Below, in pieces: positions 38,172 through 47,028 of a DNA stretch of 64,000 nt. The DNA is from a bacterium (lineage in GTDB: Bacteria > Myxococcota_A > Polyangia > Nannocystales > Nannocystaceae). The DNA lies in the NCBI GenBank assembly GCA_024742475.1, contig JANSYI010000034.1, positions 1 to 64,000 of the forward strand, read 5' to 3'. How positions within the stretch are numbered: position 1 is the stretch's first letter; every line of letters starts with the position of its first letter. Under the pieces are notes generated by a model. The model was given only the letters and a program-made list of their open reading frames with translations. It did no database searches and was not told where the DNA came from. The position numbers and the translations under genes were made by a program.

Positions 38172-38803
38172 AGGCCGAGTCCTCCGACCCCTCGATGTCG
38201 CTCGGCGAGCTTCTCGACGAGGCCGCCGCGCACGTGTTCGGAGGGGATGCGGGCGCGCAGCGTCTGGCGCCTCTGCTCGAGCGGTGGGAGGACGAGGTCG
38301 GGTGGATTCGAGAGGACGACCAGCAGCGCGAGCTGCTCCAAGCCATCCGCACCGACTGGGCGCTCTGCGACGCTCCGGCGGCGGGTGGACGGCCCTGGCT
38401 CGCGGCCGCCCTCGACGGGGCGCTGGGGCGGGCGCCGGATCGATGGCGCATTCTGGCCCGCAACCACGTCGGGCTGTTCGAGGTCTTCCCGGGCAAGGTG
38501 AGCTGGCTCCGCGACCTGCGAGGAGGCCTGTGTGTCCCGGTGCTCGACCCGGTACCGCTGCAGCCCGAAGACGACGGACCTGCTGCGATTTGGGAGGTCC
38601 GCGTGGTGGTCGATGGGGGGACCGCGACGCTGGCCCGGCCGCCGCTGGGCTACCCCATGCAGATGCTCTCGCGCTTCGTCACGCTCAGCGAGGCGCGCTT
38701 TGGGGCCGCGACCCCGGCCTTGCGCTGGCCGGCCCTTCGGCGCGGTTGGCTGCAGTTCTCGCGTGCGCGGAGGGCGGACCCTCGCATCCTGTTTCGAATG
38801 TGA
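38168..38803 (+). CDS. Unknown protein coupled to carA (211 aa)
   Basis: The GTG at 38168-38170 overlaps the carA stop (GTGA), so this gene is translated with carA. The protein is soluble, with a helical N-terminal half (LGELLDEAAAHVFGG, REDDQQRELLQAIRTDW) and a C-terminal part with IWEVRVVVDGGTATLARPPLGYPMQ and several Trp residues. I do not recognise a family. The tight link to carA hints at a role near carbamoyl phosphate or simply shared expression. Confidence 0.7.
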
Positions 38804-38921
38804 CGCGGCTTGTCGGCCCGTTCGTGCAACGCGTGGCCACCCGCCCCGTCTCCCCCGGTGGCCGCGGCGTTTCGCGGTATCGATCACGGGCCCGCGACCG
38901 CGGACCTCCAGGAGACAACGC

Positions 38922-40445
38922 ATGACCCTCTCTCACCGAATCCTCGTGGCCCTCGCGGCCCTCAGCCTCACCGCGACCGCGTGCGACTCCGCCGAAAAGA
39001 GCTCCGGCGCCAAGAAAGAAGCCAAGAAGGCGGACGACAAGAAGGACGCCAAAGCCGACGCCAAGAAGGCGGACGACAAGAAGGCGGACGACAAGAAGGC
39101 GGACGACAAGGCCGAAGAAGAGCAGGCCAAGGCCGAGGAGAAGCCGGCCGAGGCCGAGGAGAAGCCGGCCAAGGCCGAGGAGCAGCCGGCCAAGGCCGCT
39201 GCAGCCGCGCTCCCCGAGCCTGGCGAGGCCGGCCCTGCCTACTTCGCAATCGACGACAAGGGCGTCTTCATGCTCGACGGTGGCGCCTTCACCAAGGTGA
39301 AGAAAGGCCCCGACAAGCTGGTCAAGCAGATGAGCATCGGCGGCGACGGCAAGCCGTACATGCTGACCTACGACGGCATCATGGTGCTCGACGGCGCCGC
39401 GGCCAAGGTGGTCGCCAAGACCTCGTTCAAGAAGACCGGCAGCGTGGACGCGTTCACCGTCACGCCCGAGGGCGAGATCTGGACTGCGGGCTACAAGGGC
39501 GTCGGCCACTTCGCAAACAAGAAGTGGGCTGTCGAAGAGAAGACGGTCCTCGGCGACGACGTGACGCTGCTGCAGGGCGTCGCCGTCGACAAGGAAGGCC
39601 GAGTCTGGGTCGCGTCGTCGAACAAGCTCCACTACAAGGACAAAGACGCCACCGAGTGGAAGGATGCCGACCTCAGCAAGGTCACCGAGCGCAAGCCGTT
39701 CTTCAACGGTGTCACCGTCGATCCCTCCGGAGGCCTGGTCGCCTCGGCCTCGAGCGCGGTCATCAAGATCGAGGGCACCGACAAGCTCAGCGCGCTCTCG
39801 CTGCCCAGCGACATGATCAAGACGTTCGACCTGCTCTCGTACGCGCCCAACGGCATTGGCGCGCTCAAGACCAGCGTCAAGATGCTCGCCCGCATCGAGC
39901 CGGGTGGAAACAGCACCACCTACAAGATGGGCGATGACTTTCAGGGCACCCGGGTCGTCGCGCTCTCGGTCGACGGCAAGGGCCGCCTTTGGATCGGGTC
40001 CGACATCGGCGTGAACGTGGTCGGCCCTGGCGACGAGCGCAACACGTGGCTGATGGGCTCGGTCCCCGAGATCGCGGGCAAGATCAAAGGCATCCTCGTC
40101 GTGGGTGCCGGACCCGACCTCCCCGAGGTGGGCGACCAAAAGAAGGCCTCGACCTTCAGCGGCACCATCTTGCTCGACGGCAAGCCGCTCGCCGAGGCGC
40201 CCATCGAGATCTGCCCCGAGCCGAGCTCCCTCATCAAGACCACCCCGTGCGAGGACAGCCCGATCAAGTTCTCGGGGACGACCGACGCGCAGGGCAAGTT
40301 CTCGTTCGCCGACGTGCCCCTGGGCGCCTACGGCGTGGGCGTGAAGCCCGGCGAGAAGTGGAAGATCACCTTCTCGGGTGAGTACGGCGCAAAGATGGCC
40401 GAAGGCAAGCCGTTCGACATCGGCAAGCTGAAGTTCAAGAAGTAG
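38922..40445 (+). CDS. Lipoprotein with Lys/Ala/Asp repeat linker, propeller and carboxypeptidase-regulatory-like domain
   Basis: A 507-residue lipoprotein (lipobox ATAC) with GGAG upstream of the ATG. Right after the lipid anchor is an about 75-residue charged low-complexity region built of KADDK units and AEEKPAE units, encoded by 15-bp and 24-bp tandem repeats around 39060-39200. A beta-propeller of about 300 residues follows (GGDGKPYMLTYDGIMVLDG; TVTPEGEIWTAGYKGVGHF; DKEGRVWVASSNKLHY; DGKGRLWIGSDIGVNVV), and then a Carboxypeptidase-regulatory-like fold (FSGTILLDGKPLAEAPIEICP ... GKFSFADVPLGAYGVGV). It is probably a surface protein held off the membrane by the linker. Confidence 0.78.
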   Translation: MTLSHRILVALAALSLTATACDSAEKSSGAKKEAKKADDKKDAKADAKKADDKKADDKKADDKAEEEQAKAEEKPAEAEEKPAKAEEQPAKAAAAALPEPGEAGPAYFAIDDKGVFMLDGGAFTKVKKGPDKLVKQMSIGGDGKPYMLTYDGIMVLDGAAAKVVAKTSFKKTGSVDAFTVTPEGEIWTAGYKGVGHFANKKWAVEEKTVLGDDVTLLQGVAVDKEGRVWVASSNKLHYKDKDATEWKDADLSKVTERKPFFNGVTVDPSGGLVASASSAVIKIEGTDKLSALSLPSDMIKTFDLLSYAPNGIGALKTSVKMLARIEPGGNSTTYKMGDDFQGTRVVALSVDGKGRLWIGSDIGVNVVGPGDERNTWLMGSVPEIAGKIKGILVVGAGPDLPEVGDQKKASTFSGTILLDGKPLAEAPIEICPEPSSLIKTTPCEDSPIKFSGTTDAQGKFSFADVPLGAYGVGVKPGEKWKITFSGEYGAKMAEGKPFDIGKLKFKK

Positions 40446-40472
40446 GCGACCTCGCCACAGTGCGCATCTGAG

Positions 40473-40501
40473 GCGCCCCGCGGCTTCGTGCCTCGGGGCG
40501 C
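40473..40501 (+). terminator. Intrinsic terminator after the propeller lipoprotein
   Basis: GCGCCCCG (40473-40480) pairs with CGGGGCGC (40494-40501), an 8-bp perfect stem with a 13-base loop, followed by TTCGTCGT. It lies 27 bp after the stop codon. Confidence 0.65.
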
Positions 40502-40521
40502 TTCGTCGTCACGCGTCTACG

Positions 40522-41235
40522 TCAGGGCTGCAGGACGGGCGCCGACTGAAGGTCGTCCCCGTCTCGTGCCTGCTCGGGTTCCACGGGCTCGCGGGTGCGC
40601 GGCGGCGTGCCGCGCAGTGCGGTGGCGCGATGCAGTGGCTGCCCGAGCAGCATCATCGGGTCGACCGCGACGTCGTCGATCTTGATCGTCAGGTGCAGAT
40701 GCGGCGCCGCCGAGCGCCCCGTGTTGCCGACCAGGCCGAGCGCCGCGCCTCGCTGCAGGCTCGCGCCGGGCCACACGAGCGCGTCGGAGAGGTGGCCGTA
40801 GAGGCTGGTGATGCCCAGCCCGTGGTCCACGACGACCATGGTGCCCAAGACCGGATCATGCCCGACGAAGGTGACCTGCCCGGCCGCAATCGAGAGCACG
40901 AGGTCACCGACCTCGCCTCGAAAGTCGGTGCCTCGATGCAGCCGCGTCGCGCTTCCCTCGACGGGGTCGACCCGCCAGCCGAAGCTCGAGGTGACGTGGA
41001 CGGCTTCGACGGGCCAGCCGAGGTCGTCTCCGTTGCGGAGGGCGGCGAGGCCCTCGGCGCTCCAAGGGTCCTCGGGGGGCGGGGGCAGGGCGGGTCGAGC
41101 CTCGGCGGGCTCGGCGGGCTCGGGCGCGGGAGGCTCGGGGGGCGGGGGCTCTTCGCTGCTCGGCGTGCCGCACCCGGTCGCGAGGCACAGCAGCAGCAGG
41201 GCGCTGCGCGTGCGGATCGATGCGGCGGGGGGCAC
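40522..41235 (-). CDS. M23-family (LytM-like) peptidase lipoprotein
   Basis: A 237-residue lipoprotein with signal SALLLLCLATGC and an about 40-residue Pro/Glu linker. The M23 domain carries SSFGWRVDP, LHRGTDF (HxxxD zinc ligands) and APHLHLTI (HxH), with GLGITSLYGHLS between them. All zinc and catalytic positions of active LytM endopeptidases seem present. It likely cleaves peptidoglycan crosslinks or activates amidases at the cell envelope. Some M23 proteins act in sporulation or predation, which cannot be decided here. Confidence 0.9.
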   Translation of the reverse strand: MPPAASIRTRSALLLLCLATGCGTPSSEEPPPPEPPAPEPAEPAEARPALPPPPEDPWSAEGLAALRNGDDLGWPVEAVHVTSSFGWRVDPVEGSATRLHRGTDFRGEVGDLVLSIAAGQVTFVGHDPVLGTMVVVDHGLGITSLYGHLSDALVWPGASLQRGAALGLVGNTGRSAAPHLHLTIKIDDVAVDPMMLLGQPLHRATALRGTPPRTREPVEPEQARDGDDLQSAPVLQP

Positions 41236-41304
41236 GGTCGCCGCAGGGTACGAAAAACCGGGCCGCGCTGCGCAAGCGGGCCCGGTCGGGACGATGCGGG
41301 CGGG

Positions 41305-42267
41305 CTAGGCCGGGATGGCGCAGTAGCCGACGTCCTCGAGCCCCGGCGGAGGATCCTCGAGGGCCTGGATGCAGCTCTCGTCGGGTTCGCTGCAGCCCGT
41401 GTTGCCTTCGCTCAGGTCACACCACGGGGTGCAGCACGCGGCCTCGGCCGCACACCCTGCGGTGCCCGAGCGGCACACCAGGCCCGGGTTGCAGCTTTGG
41501 ATCGTGTTGCACGGGTCGCCGTCGGCACCCTGTCCGTCGGCGGGTCCGGGGATGGCGCACACGAAGTCGTCGAAGGCCGCGTAGCAGCCCTGTCCCGACG
41601 GGCAGTCGGGCGTCAGCGGGTTGCAGGTGACCTCGCACACCGGCAGCGCGCCGTCGTTGAAGGCGAAGCACTCGCCGCCGAACTCACACGGCTGGTTCAC
41701 CTCGCAGTACTCGAGGCAGCGGCCTTCGCCTGTATTGCCGCTGACGTCCGTCATGCAGAAGAAGCCGGCCGCGCAGGTGTCGTTGCTCTCCATGCGGTCG
41801 CATTGCTCGCCCCACTGATCGTCGCCGATGACCTCCACGCAGTGCGTCGCGTCGACGGTGTTGCCGCCGGCCGTCTGCACGTACGAGGTGCACTTCTGTC
41901 CTCGGGGACAGTCTTGTGCGGCCGGGTCGCATTGCCCGACGATGCCGCCATCGGGTGGCGTGATGAAGCCGTCCCCTCCGCCGTCGTCGCTGCCGCCGTC
42001 GTCATTGCCGCCGTCGTCGTTGCCGCCGCCATCGCCGGGCCCGGACATCGACGCGTTGCCGTCGCCACCGCCGTCGCCGCCACCGTCGCCGTTGCCGGTC
42101 GTGAGGATGCCGCCGTCGTCGCCTCCGCTCTCACCGCCGCCCGAGTCCCCCTGTCCGTCGGGCTCGGGCGTGGTGTCATCGCAGGCTCCCAGCGAGAGCG
42201 CACTGACGCAGAGCGCCACGCCGAGCGCGCGGCGAAGCGAGAATGGGTGATGGTGGAGCTTCGACAT
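41305..42267 (-). CDS. Cys-rich surface lipoprotein with Gly/Asp linker
   Basis: A 320-residue lipoprotein. The start ATG 42265-42267 has GGAGGG upstream. Signal RALGVALCVSALSLGAC (lipobox LGAC), then an about 80-residue linker of Gly/Asp/Ser repeats (units GGGDGG and DDGGN), then about 200 residues with over 20 cysteines in repeats of the C-x(4-7)-C type, such as CDPAAQDCPRGQKC and CNPLTPDCPSGQGCY. Such modules are common in Myxococcota surface proteins. The function is unknown; it may be an adhesive or protective surface layer. Confidence 0.78.
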   Translation of the reverse strand: MSKLHHHPFSLRRALGVALCVSALSLGACDDTTPEPDGQGDSGGGESGGDDGGILTTGNGDGGGDGGGDGNASMSGPGDGGGNDDGGNDDGGSDDGGGDGFITPPDGGIVGQCDPAAQDCPRGQKCTSYVQTAGGNTVDATHCVEVIGDDQWGEQCDRMESNDTCAAGFFCMTDVSGNTGEGRCLEYCEVNQPCEFGGECFAFNDGALPVCEVTCNPLTPDCPSGQGCYAAFDDFVCAIPGPADGQGADGDPCNTIQSCNPGLVCRSGTAGCAAEAACCTPWCDLSEGNTGCSEPDESCIQALEDPPPGLEDVGYCAIPA

Positions 42268-42443
42268 GAGAAATCCCTCCGCGGCAATCCCGCGGTCCGC
42301 TTCGTGACTACACCCGCAGAGGCTGACATTCCAGCGAAAAGTCGCGATGCTCAACTTCGAGCATTCAGGGATCGAATGGGGCCGCGTTCGGGCAGCCAAG
42401 CGTCGTCAGATCCGCGCAGACATGCGAACCTCGCCCAGCTTTC

Positions 42444-43475
42444 ATGACCGAGACCACGAACGTGACCGTACTCGGCGCGGGGAGCTGGGGGACCGCTTTG
42501 GCGATCCACTGTGCTCGGCGCGGATTTTCCACCCGGCTATGGACGCGCCGCTCCGACCACGCCGCCTCCATGACTCGCGAGCGCCGCAACACGCGCTATC
42601 TCACCGACTTCGCATTCCCCGACACGCTGACGCCCACCGATGACCTCGAAGATGCCATCGCCGACACCCGCGGCCTGGTGATCTGCGCGGTGCCCAGCCA
42701 CGGCATGCGCGCCACGATGAAGCGGGTCCGCGCGGTGTTCGACGCCGACCCGAGCCTGCCTGCGCCGCACTATCTCATCGCGGCCAAGGGCATCGAGGTC
42801 GACACCCTCGACAACATGCACGCGGTCCTCGAGCAGGAGCTGCCCTCCGCGCACCACCGGGGCATCGCGGCGCTCGGCGGCCCGAGCTTCGCCGCCGAGG
42901 TCGCCGGAGAGAAGCCGACGATGGTCGTGGTCGGCGCGCTCGATGGGCAGACCGGGACCGCGATTCAGACGATGCTCTCGGGGAGCAACATGCGGGCCTA
43001 CGTCACCGAGGACATCCTCGGCGTGGAGATGGGCGGCACGTTCAAGAACGTCATCGCATTGGCCGCGGGCATTGGAGACGGCGCGGGCTTGGGCCTGAAC
43101 GCCCGCGCCGGCCTCATCACCCGCGGGCTGGCGGAGATCACCCGGCTGTCGGTCTCGCTAGGCGCTCACCCGGCGACCCTCTCGGGGCTGGCAGGCATGG
43201 GTGATCTGGTGCTCACCTGCACGGGCGGTCTGTCCCGCAACCGGCGGGTGGGTGTGGCCCTCGGTGAGGGCAAGCAGCTCGAGGAGATCCTCGAAGAGAT
43301 GGGCATGGTGGCCGAAGGCGTAAAGAACACGCTTTCAGCGCACAGGCTCGCGCAACGCGAGGGTGTGGAGATGCCGCTCGTCGAGACGATGCACGCGATC
43401 CTCTACGAGGGCATGTCCGTGTCCACGGCCGTCGAAGCGCTGATGGGTCGGCGACTCAAGGCCGAACGCGACTAG
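42444..43475 (+). CDS. gpsA: Glycerol-3-phosphate dehydrogenase [NAD(P)+]
   Basis: A 343-residue GpsA: VTVLGAGSWGTALA (Rossmann), RRNTRYL, LVICAVPSHGMR, AAKGIE, GGPSFAAEVA, the catalytic lysine in GGTFKNVIALAAGIGDG, NARAGLITRGLAEI, and SGLAGMGDLVLTCTGGLSRNRRVG. It makes sn-glycerol-3-phosphate for phospholipids. The length is standard. It stands alone, divergent from the Cys-rich lipoprotein gene and 59 bp before the kinase. Confidence 0.96.
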   Translation: MTETTNVTVLGAGSWGTALAIHCARRGFSTRLWTRRSDHAASMTRERRNTRYLTDFAFPDTLTPTDDLEDAIADTRGLVICAVPSHGMRATMKRVRAVFDADPSLPAPHYLIAAKGIEVDTLDNMHAVLEQELPSAHHRGIAALGGPSFAAEVAGEKPTMVVVGALDGQTGTAIQTMLSGSNMRAYVTEDILGVEMGGTFKNVIALAAGIGDGAGLGLNARAGLITRGLAEITRLSVSLGAHPATLSGLAGMGDLVLTCTGGLSRNRRVGVALGEGKQLEEILEEMGMVAEGVKNTLSAHRLAQREGVEMPLVETMHAILYEGMSVSTAVEALMGRRLKAERD

Positions 43476-43495
43476 AACGAGCCCGCGTCCCCCCT

Positions 43496-43524
43496 TGGTA
43501 TTGCCGGAGCGATTCCGTTAGTCT
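43496..43524 (+). promoter_or_regulatory. Promoter of the Ser/Thr kinase gene
   Basis: TTGGTA (43496-43501) and TAGTCT (43519-43524) are 17 bp apart. The kinase TTG start lies 10 nt after the -10. No Shine-Dalgarno is seen, consistent with initiation on a very short leader. Confidence 0.5.
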
Positions 43525-43534
43525 AGGCGCGACG

Positions 43535-45112
43535 TTGAGCAACATCGAGCCCACGCCGTTCGGCGACAAGTATCTGCTCGTCGAGCACATCGCCACCGGC
43601 GGGATGGCGGAGATCTATCGGGCCCAGTACACGGGCATCGAGGGCTTCGCCAAGGAGCTGGTTGTCAAGACGCTGCGCGAGGAGTTCGCGGCCAGGGACG
43701 ACGTCGTGCAGATGTTCCTCGGCGAGGCTCGCGTCGCGGCCACGCTCACCCACAACAACGTCGTTCACACCTACGACCTGGGCGAGCTGGGCGGGGAGTA
43801 CTTCATCGCGATGGAGCTCCTCAAGGGCGAGGAACTCGTCAACGTGATGCGGCGGTCCTTCCAGCAGAAGCGCCCGCTGCCCATCGAACTCGCCTGCGGC
43901 ATCATCATGCAGTCGTGCGAGGGGTTGCACTACGTGCACAGCCGCACCGACGAGGCCGGCAACCCGCTGGGCCTCGTCCACCGCGACATCAACCCCACCA
44001 ACATTCACGTCGGCTACGACGGCGTCTGCAAGATCCTCGACTTCGGCATCGCGGCCACCCGCGCCTCGGCCGTGGCCAAGAAGGGCGAAGTCGCCGGCAA
44101 GCTGTCGTACATGGCGCCCGAGCAGCTGCGCGGCGAGGTCATCGACGCCCGCGCCGACGTCTTTCCGCTCGGCGTGGTGATGTACGAGCTGTGTCTGGGG
44201 CGGCGCCTGTTCCGTGGCCAGCGTGACGACGTCATGCGCCGCGTGCTCGAGGGCGACGTCCCACCGCCCACGTTCGTCAACCCCAGCTTCCCGCCCACAC
44301 TCGAGGCCGTCATCATGCGCGCGCTCGAGGTCGATCCGGCCGATCGCTACCAAAACTGCGATCACATGTTCCGCGACCTCGAGGCGTTCCTTCAAGAAGA
44401 AGGGCTGTCCTCCAGCGCGCGCAAGCTCAGCGCCGTCATGGTCGACCTGTTCGGCGAGGGCGCGCCGGCCGTCGTCGACTACGACGACATGTACGACGAC
44501 CTGGAGAGCGACGCGCTCGACTTCGAGCACCTCGAGGCGGTCTCGGCCGACGATGATGCACCCGATTGGGCGCGCGAGCTCGAGGTCAAGTCGCCGGCGG
44601 AGAGCGCCCCCAAGCGTCGCAGGGCCCGGCAGCTGACCATCGGAAACCTCGAGGCCTTGGTGGTGCAGGGCAAGTTCGACGAGTCTGGGGCGCACCCCGT
44701 CGTCCCGCCGGCCAAGCCCGACACCGGGTCCTCGGGCATGCACAAGGCCGTGCCCGCCGATTCGGACTACGACGACGAGTACGACTCCGGATCCGAGGAT
44801 GCGGACACCGCCAGGGCTACACGCTCGGGGACGTCTGGGGCTCATTCGGGGGCTCATTCTGGGGCTCATTCGGGAAGGAAGCGCCGCCAGGGCACCGGCT
44901 CGAGACCGCGACTTCGCACCGGCCCGCACGCGGGCACGCAAAACCCCATGCTCACCACCGGCCCGCTGACGCCGGTGTCGGACAACACCACCGGCTTTGG
45001 TCAGGGGGTCGTCCGGAGTGAGCGTGGCGGCGTGGCCTGGGCCTGGATCATCGGGATCGTGGTGCTCGGAGGCTTCGCCTACCTCGCCTATACTCTCTTC
45101 ACCGCCAAGTAA
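43535..45112 (+). CDS. Membrane-anchored Ser/Thr protein kinase
   Basis: A 525-residue Hanks-type kinase with a TTG start. The catalytic domain has IATGGMAEIYRA (Gly loop), VVKTL (lysine), a HRDINPTN loop, DFGIA and MAPEQ; all catalytic residues are present. An acidic juxtamembrane region (many Asp/Glu and Tyr-Asp) is followed by a GAHS tetrapeptide repeated three times (44837-44876) and one transmembrane helix (WAWIIGIVVLGGFAYLAY) at the very C-terminus. There is no extracellular sensor, so the kinase is inverted: tail-anchored rather than N-terminally anchored. It may signal to FHA proteins such as that at 12676, but only by inference. Confidence 0.93.
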   Translation: MSNIEPTPFGDKYLLVEHIATGGMAEIYRAQYTGIEGFAKELVVKTLREEFAARDDVVQMFLGEARVAATLTHNNVVHTYDLGELGGEYFIAMELLKGEELVNVMRRSFQQKRPLPIELACGIIMQSCEGLHYVHSRTDEAGNPLGLVHRDINPTNIHVGYDGVCKILDFGIAATRASAVAKKGEVAGKLSYMAPEQLRGEVIDARADVFPLGVVMYELCLGRRLFRGQRDDVMRRVLEGDVPPPTFVNPSFPPTLEAVIMRALEVDPADRYQNCDHMFRDLEAFLQEEGLSSSARKLSAVMVDLFGEGAPAVVDYDDMYDDLESDALDFEHLEAVSADDDAPDWARELEVKSPAESAPKRRRARQLTIGNLEALVVQGKFDESGAHPVVPPAKPDTGSSGMHKAVPADSDYDDEYDSGSEDADTARATRSGTSGAHSGAHSGAHSGRKRRQGTGSRPRLRTGPHAGTQNPMLTTGPLTPVSDNTTGFGQGVVRSERGGVAWAWIIGIVVLGGFAYLAYTLFTAK

Positions 45113-45134
45113 CGGCCGCACCCGCCCGTCCATC

Positions 45135-45842
45135 ATGCTCAACGGAACCGCACAGCTCGACGCCTGGAAGAAGATCGCGGCCTTCGAGGTGTTCGGCGAC
45201 TATGCCCCGGTCGATGGCTCGCGGCTGATGATCAAGCTCGCGCCGCAGCAGTCGGCGCTCGACCGGGTGCTCGAGGAGCGCGCCGAGGGCAGTGAGCTGC
45301 TCGACCCCGCGTTGGCGCGCTGGATCGTACGTGCCGGCCTCGGCCTGTCGCAGACCGGGCAGGTCTCCTTCGTCTACGCGACCCCGGCCGAGACGATCTG
45401 CGTGGTCCGTGCGGACGTGGTGCAGGGCGCGGGCGCGGTCGTCCCCATTCAGTCGCAGCTCCTCGCGGCCTTCACCGCCCGGCTCTCGCTGCTCGCGGGG
45501 CTCGAGTTGCCCGCCATCGCGCAGCTGTTCGAGTTCCCCGACGTCAAGGTCACGCGGCGCGCCGTGTGCCGACTCGTCGAGAGCGTCGAGGAGAGCACCC
45601 CGCTGCGGAGCTCGCTGTGGCTCGGCGCCCAGCTGCGAGGCCGCGGTCAGCCGTTCCATCCCTCCATGCTCGAGACGCTCGAGGAGCAGACGTCGCTGCT
45701 GCAGAGCAACGGAATCGACATGGACGCGCTGCCCGTGTGGTGGTGGAGGGGCATCGCCGCCGCCGTCCGGGCCGACGGATCGGTCGACATCTACGACGAC
45801 CTCCCGACCGGGGATGCGGTCGGCGAGCTCGTGCCCTCGTAG
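45135..45842 (+). CDS. Degenerate Thg1-like (3'-5' nucleotide-adding) protein
   Basis: A 235-residue protein, 22 bp after the kinase. Its layout follows tRNA-His guanylyltransferase-like (Thg1/TLP) proteins: AAFEVFGDYAPVDGSRLMIKL, then a helix, FVYATPAETICVV, then LFEFPDVKVTRRAV, RGRGQPFHPSML, LLQSNGIDMDALPVWWWRGI. However, the residues that bind catalytic metal in the family look replaced: LDG is LAP (Asp to Ala36), and the SDE strand is PAE (Asp to Ala85, Glu86 kept). So it may bind RNA or nucleotides without 3'-5' polymerase activity. The assignment rests on pattern likeness only and needs a profile search. Confidence 0.5.
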   Translation: MLNGTAQLDAWKKIAAFEVFGDYAPVDGSRLMIKLAPQQSALDRVLEERAEGSELLDPALARWIVRAGLGLSQTGQVSFVYATPAETICVVRADVVQGAGAVVPIQSQLLAAFTARLSLLAGLELPAIAQLFEFPDVKVTRRAVCRLVESVEESTPLRSSLWLGAQLRGRGQPFHPSMLETLEEQTSLLQSNGIDMDALPVWWWRGIAAAVRADGSVDIYDDLPTGDAVGELVPS

Positions 45843-45853
45843 GGCGTAGGGAC

Positions 45854-46990
45854 GTGGACTCGCGCAGCGACGCACAGCCGTTCGGCGTCTACGTGCACGT
45901 CCCGTACTGCGCGCGGGCGTGCCCCTACTGCGATTTCGACTTCGCCGTCGACGCGCGACCCGATGGCGCGGCGCTCATCGGCGCGCTCGGGCGCGAGCTG
46001 GAGCGCCGCGAGGATGTCCGCCGGGGCCATGCTCCGCGGACGGTCTACGTGGGCGGCGGGACTCCGAGCGTGTTGGCTGCCGAGGACCTCGCGGGGCTGC
46101 TCGGCTGGATCTCCGCGTCGTGGGACACCCGAGCGTGCGCGGAGTGGACCGTCGAGTTCAACCCCGAGCACGTCGATGAGGCGCGGCTCGATGCGGTGTG
46201 TGGTGCGGGGGTGGGGCGGCTTTCGCTGGGCGTGCAGAGCTTCGACGCCGCGGGCCTGCGGCAGCTCGGCCGGGCGCACTCTCCTGCGCAAGCCGTCCGC
46301 GCGGTCGAGGCTGCGCACGCGCGCGGACTTCACGTCTCGCTGGACTTGATCGTCGGCTGGCCAGGGCAGACGCTCGAGGGCCTACGGCAAGAGCTCGATC
46401 AGGTGTTGGCGCTCTCGACCGAGCATGTGTCGATCTACGCGCTGACGATCGAGCCGGGCACCCCGTGGGAGCGGCTCGCCGAGCGTGGTGTTCGGCGCCT
46501 GCCTCGGGTCGACGACGCGGCCGACGCGATCTCGTGCTGCGCACAGGTGCTCGAGGGCGCGGGCTTGTGCCACTACGAGGTGGCCAGCTACGCGCGGCCG
46601 GGCGCGGAGGCGGTGCACAACAGCGGGTACTGGCAGGGACGCGACTACGTGGGCCTGGGGCCCTCGGCGGCCTCGGCCCGCCATTGCGGCGGGGGCGTCG
46701 TCCGTTCGTCCAACGCCAGGGGCGCCGACTGGTGGAACGGGGAGGGCGGCGGCGTGGAGACGTTGGACGCCGAGGCGGCGGCCCGCGAGGCGCTGTGGCT
46801 CTCGTTGCGCCTGCTCGAGGGCGTGCAGGTCGATGCCCTCCTGGCCCGCGTCGGCCGGGATCGTGCGTGGCTCGACGAACGCACGGCCCGCGCCCGGGCA
46901 CGGGGCAACGTCGAGGTGGCGGGGGGCCGGCTCCGGGTCGCGCCGGGGCGCTGGCTGCATCACGACGAGATCGCCGCCGACGTGCTTTAG
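45854..46990 (+). CDS. hemW: HemW-like radical SAM coproporphyrinogen oxidase-family protein
   Basis: A 378-residue radical SAM protein starting at GTG 45854. CARACPYC gives the CxxxCxxC iron-sulfur motif, followed by YVGGGTPS, TVEFNPEHVDEARL, RLSLGVQSFDAAGLRQLGR, SLDLIVGWPGQTL and ISIYALTIEPGT-like VSIYALTIEPGT. The C-terminal segment YWQGRDYVGLGPSAAS is typical of HemW. HemW acts as a heme chaperone rather than an oxidase in the best-studied cases. It is 11 bp after the Thg1-like gene, so the two are probably cotranscribed. Confidence 0.9.
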   Translation: MDSRSDAQPFGVYVHVPYCARACPYCDFDFAVDARPDGAALIGALGRELERREDVRRGHAPRTVYVGGGTPSVLAAEDLAGLLGWISASWDTRACAEWTVEFNPEHVDEARLDAVCGAGVGRLSLGVQSFDAAGLRQLGRAHSPAQAVRAVEAAHARGLHVSLDLIVGWPGQTLEGLRQELDQVLALSTEHVSIYALTIEPGTPWERLAERGVRRLPRVDDAADAISCCAQVLEGAGLCHYEVASYARPGAEAVHNSGYWQGRDYVGLGPSAASARHCGGGVVRSSNARGADWWNGEGGGVETLDAEAAAREALWLSLRLLEGVQVDALLARVGRDRAWLDERTARARARGNVEVAGGRLRVAPGRWLHHDEIAADVL

Positions 46991-47028
46991 GCGCGCGAGG
47001 CCGCGCAGGCTTGCTACTCTTCCCCTCG

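Noticed and set aside
46981..47028. CIRCE operator upstream of hrcA
   Set aside because: No TTAGCACTC-N9-GAGTGCTAA or close variant here or before grpE and dnaK.
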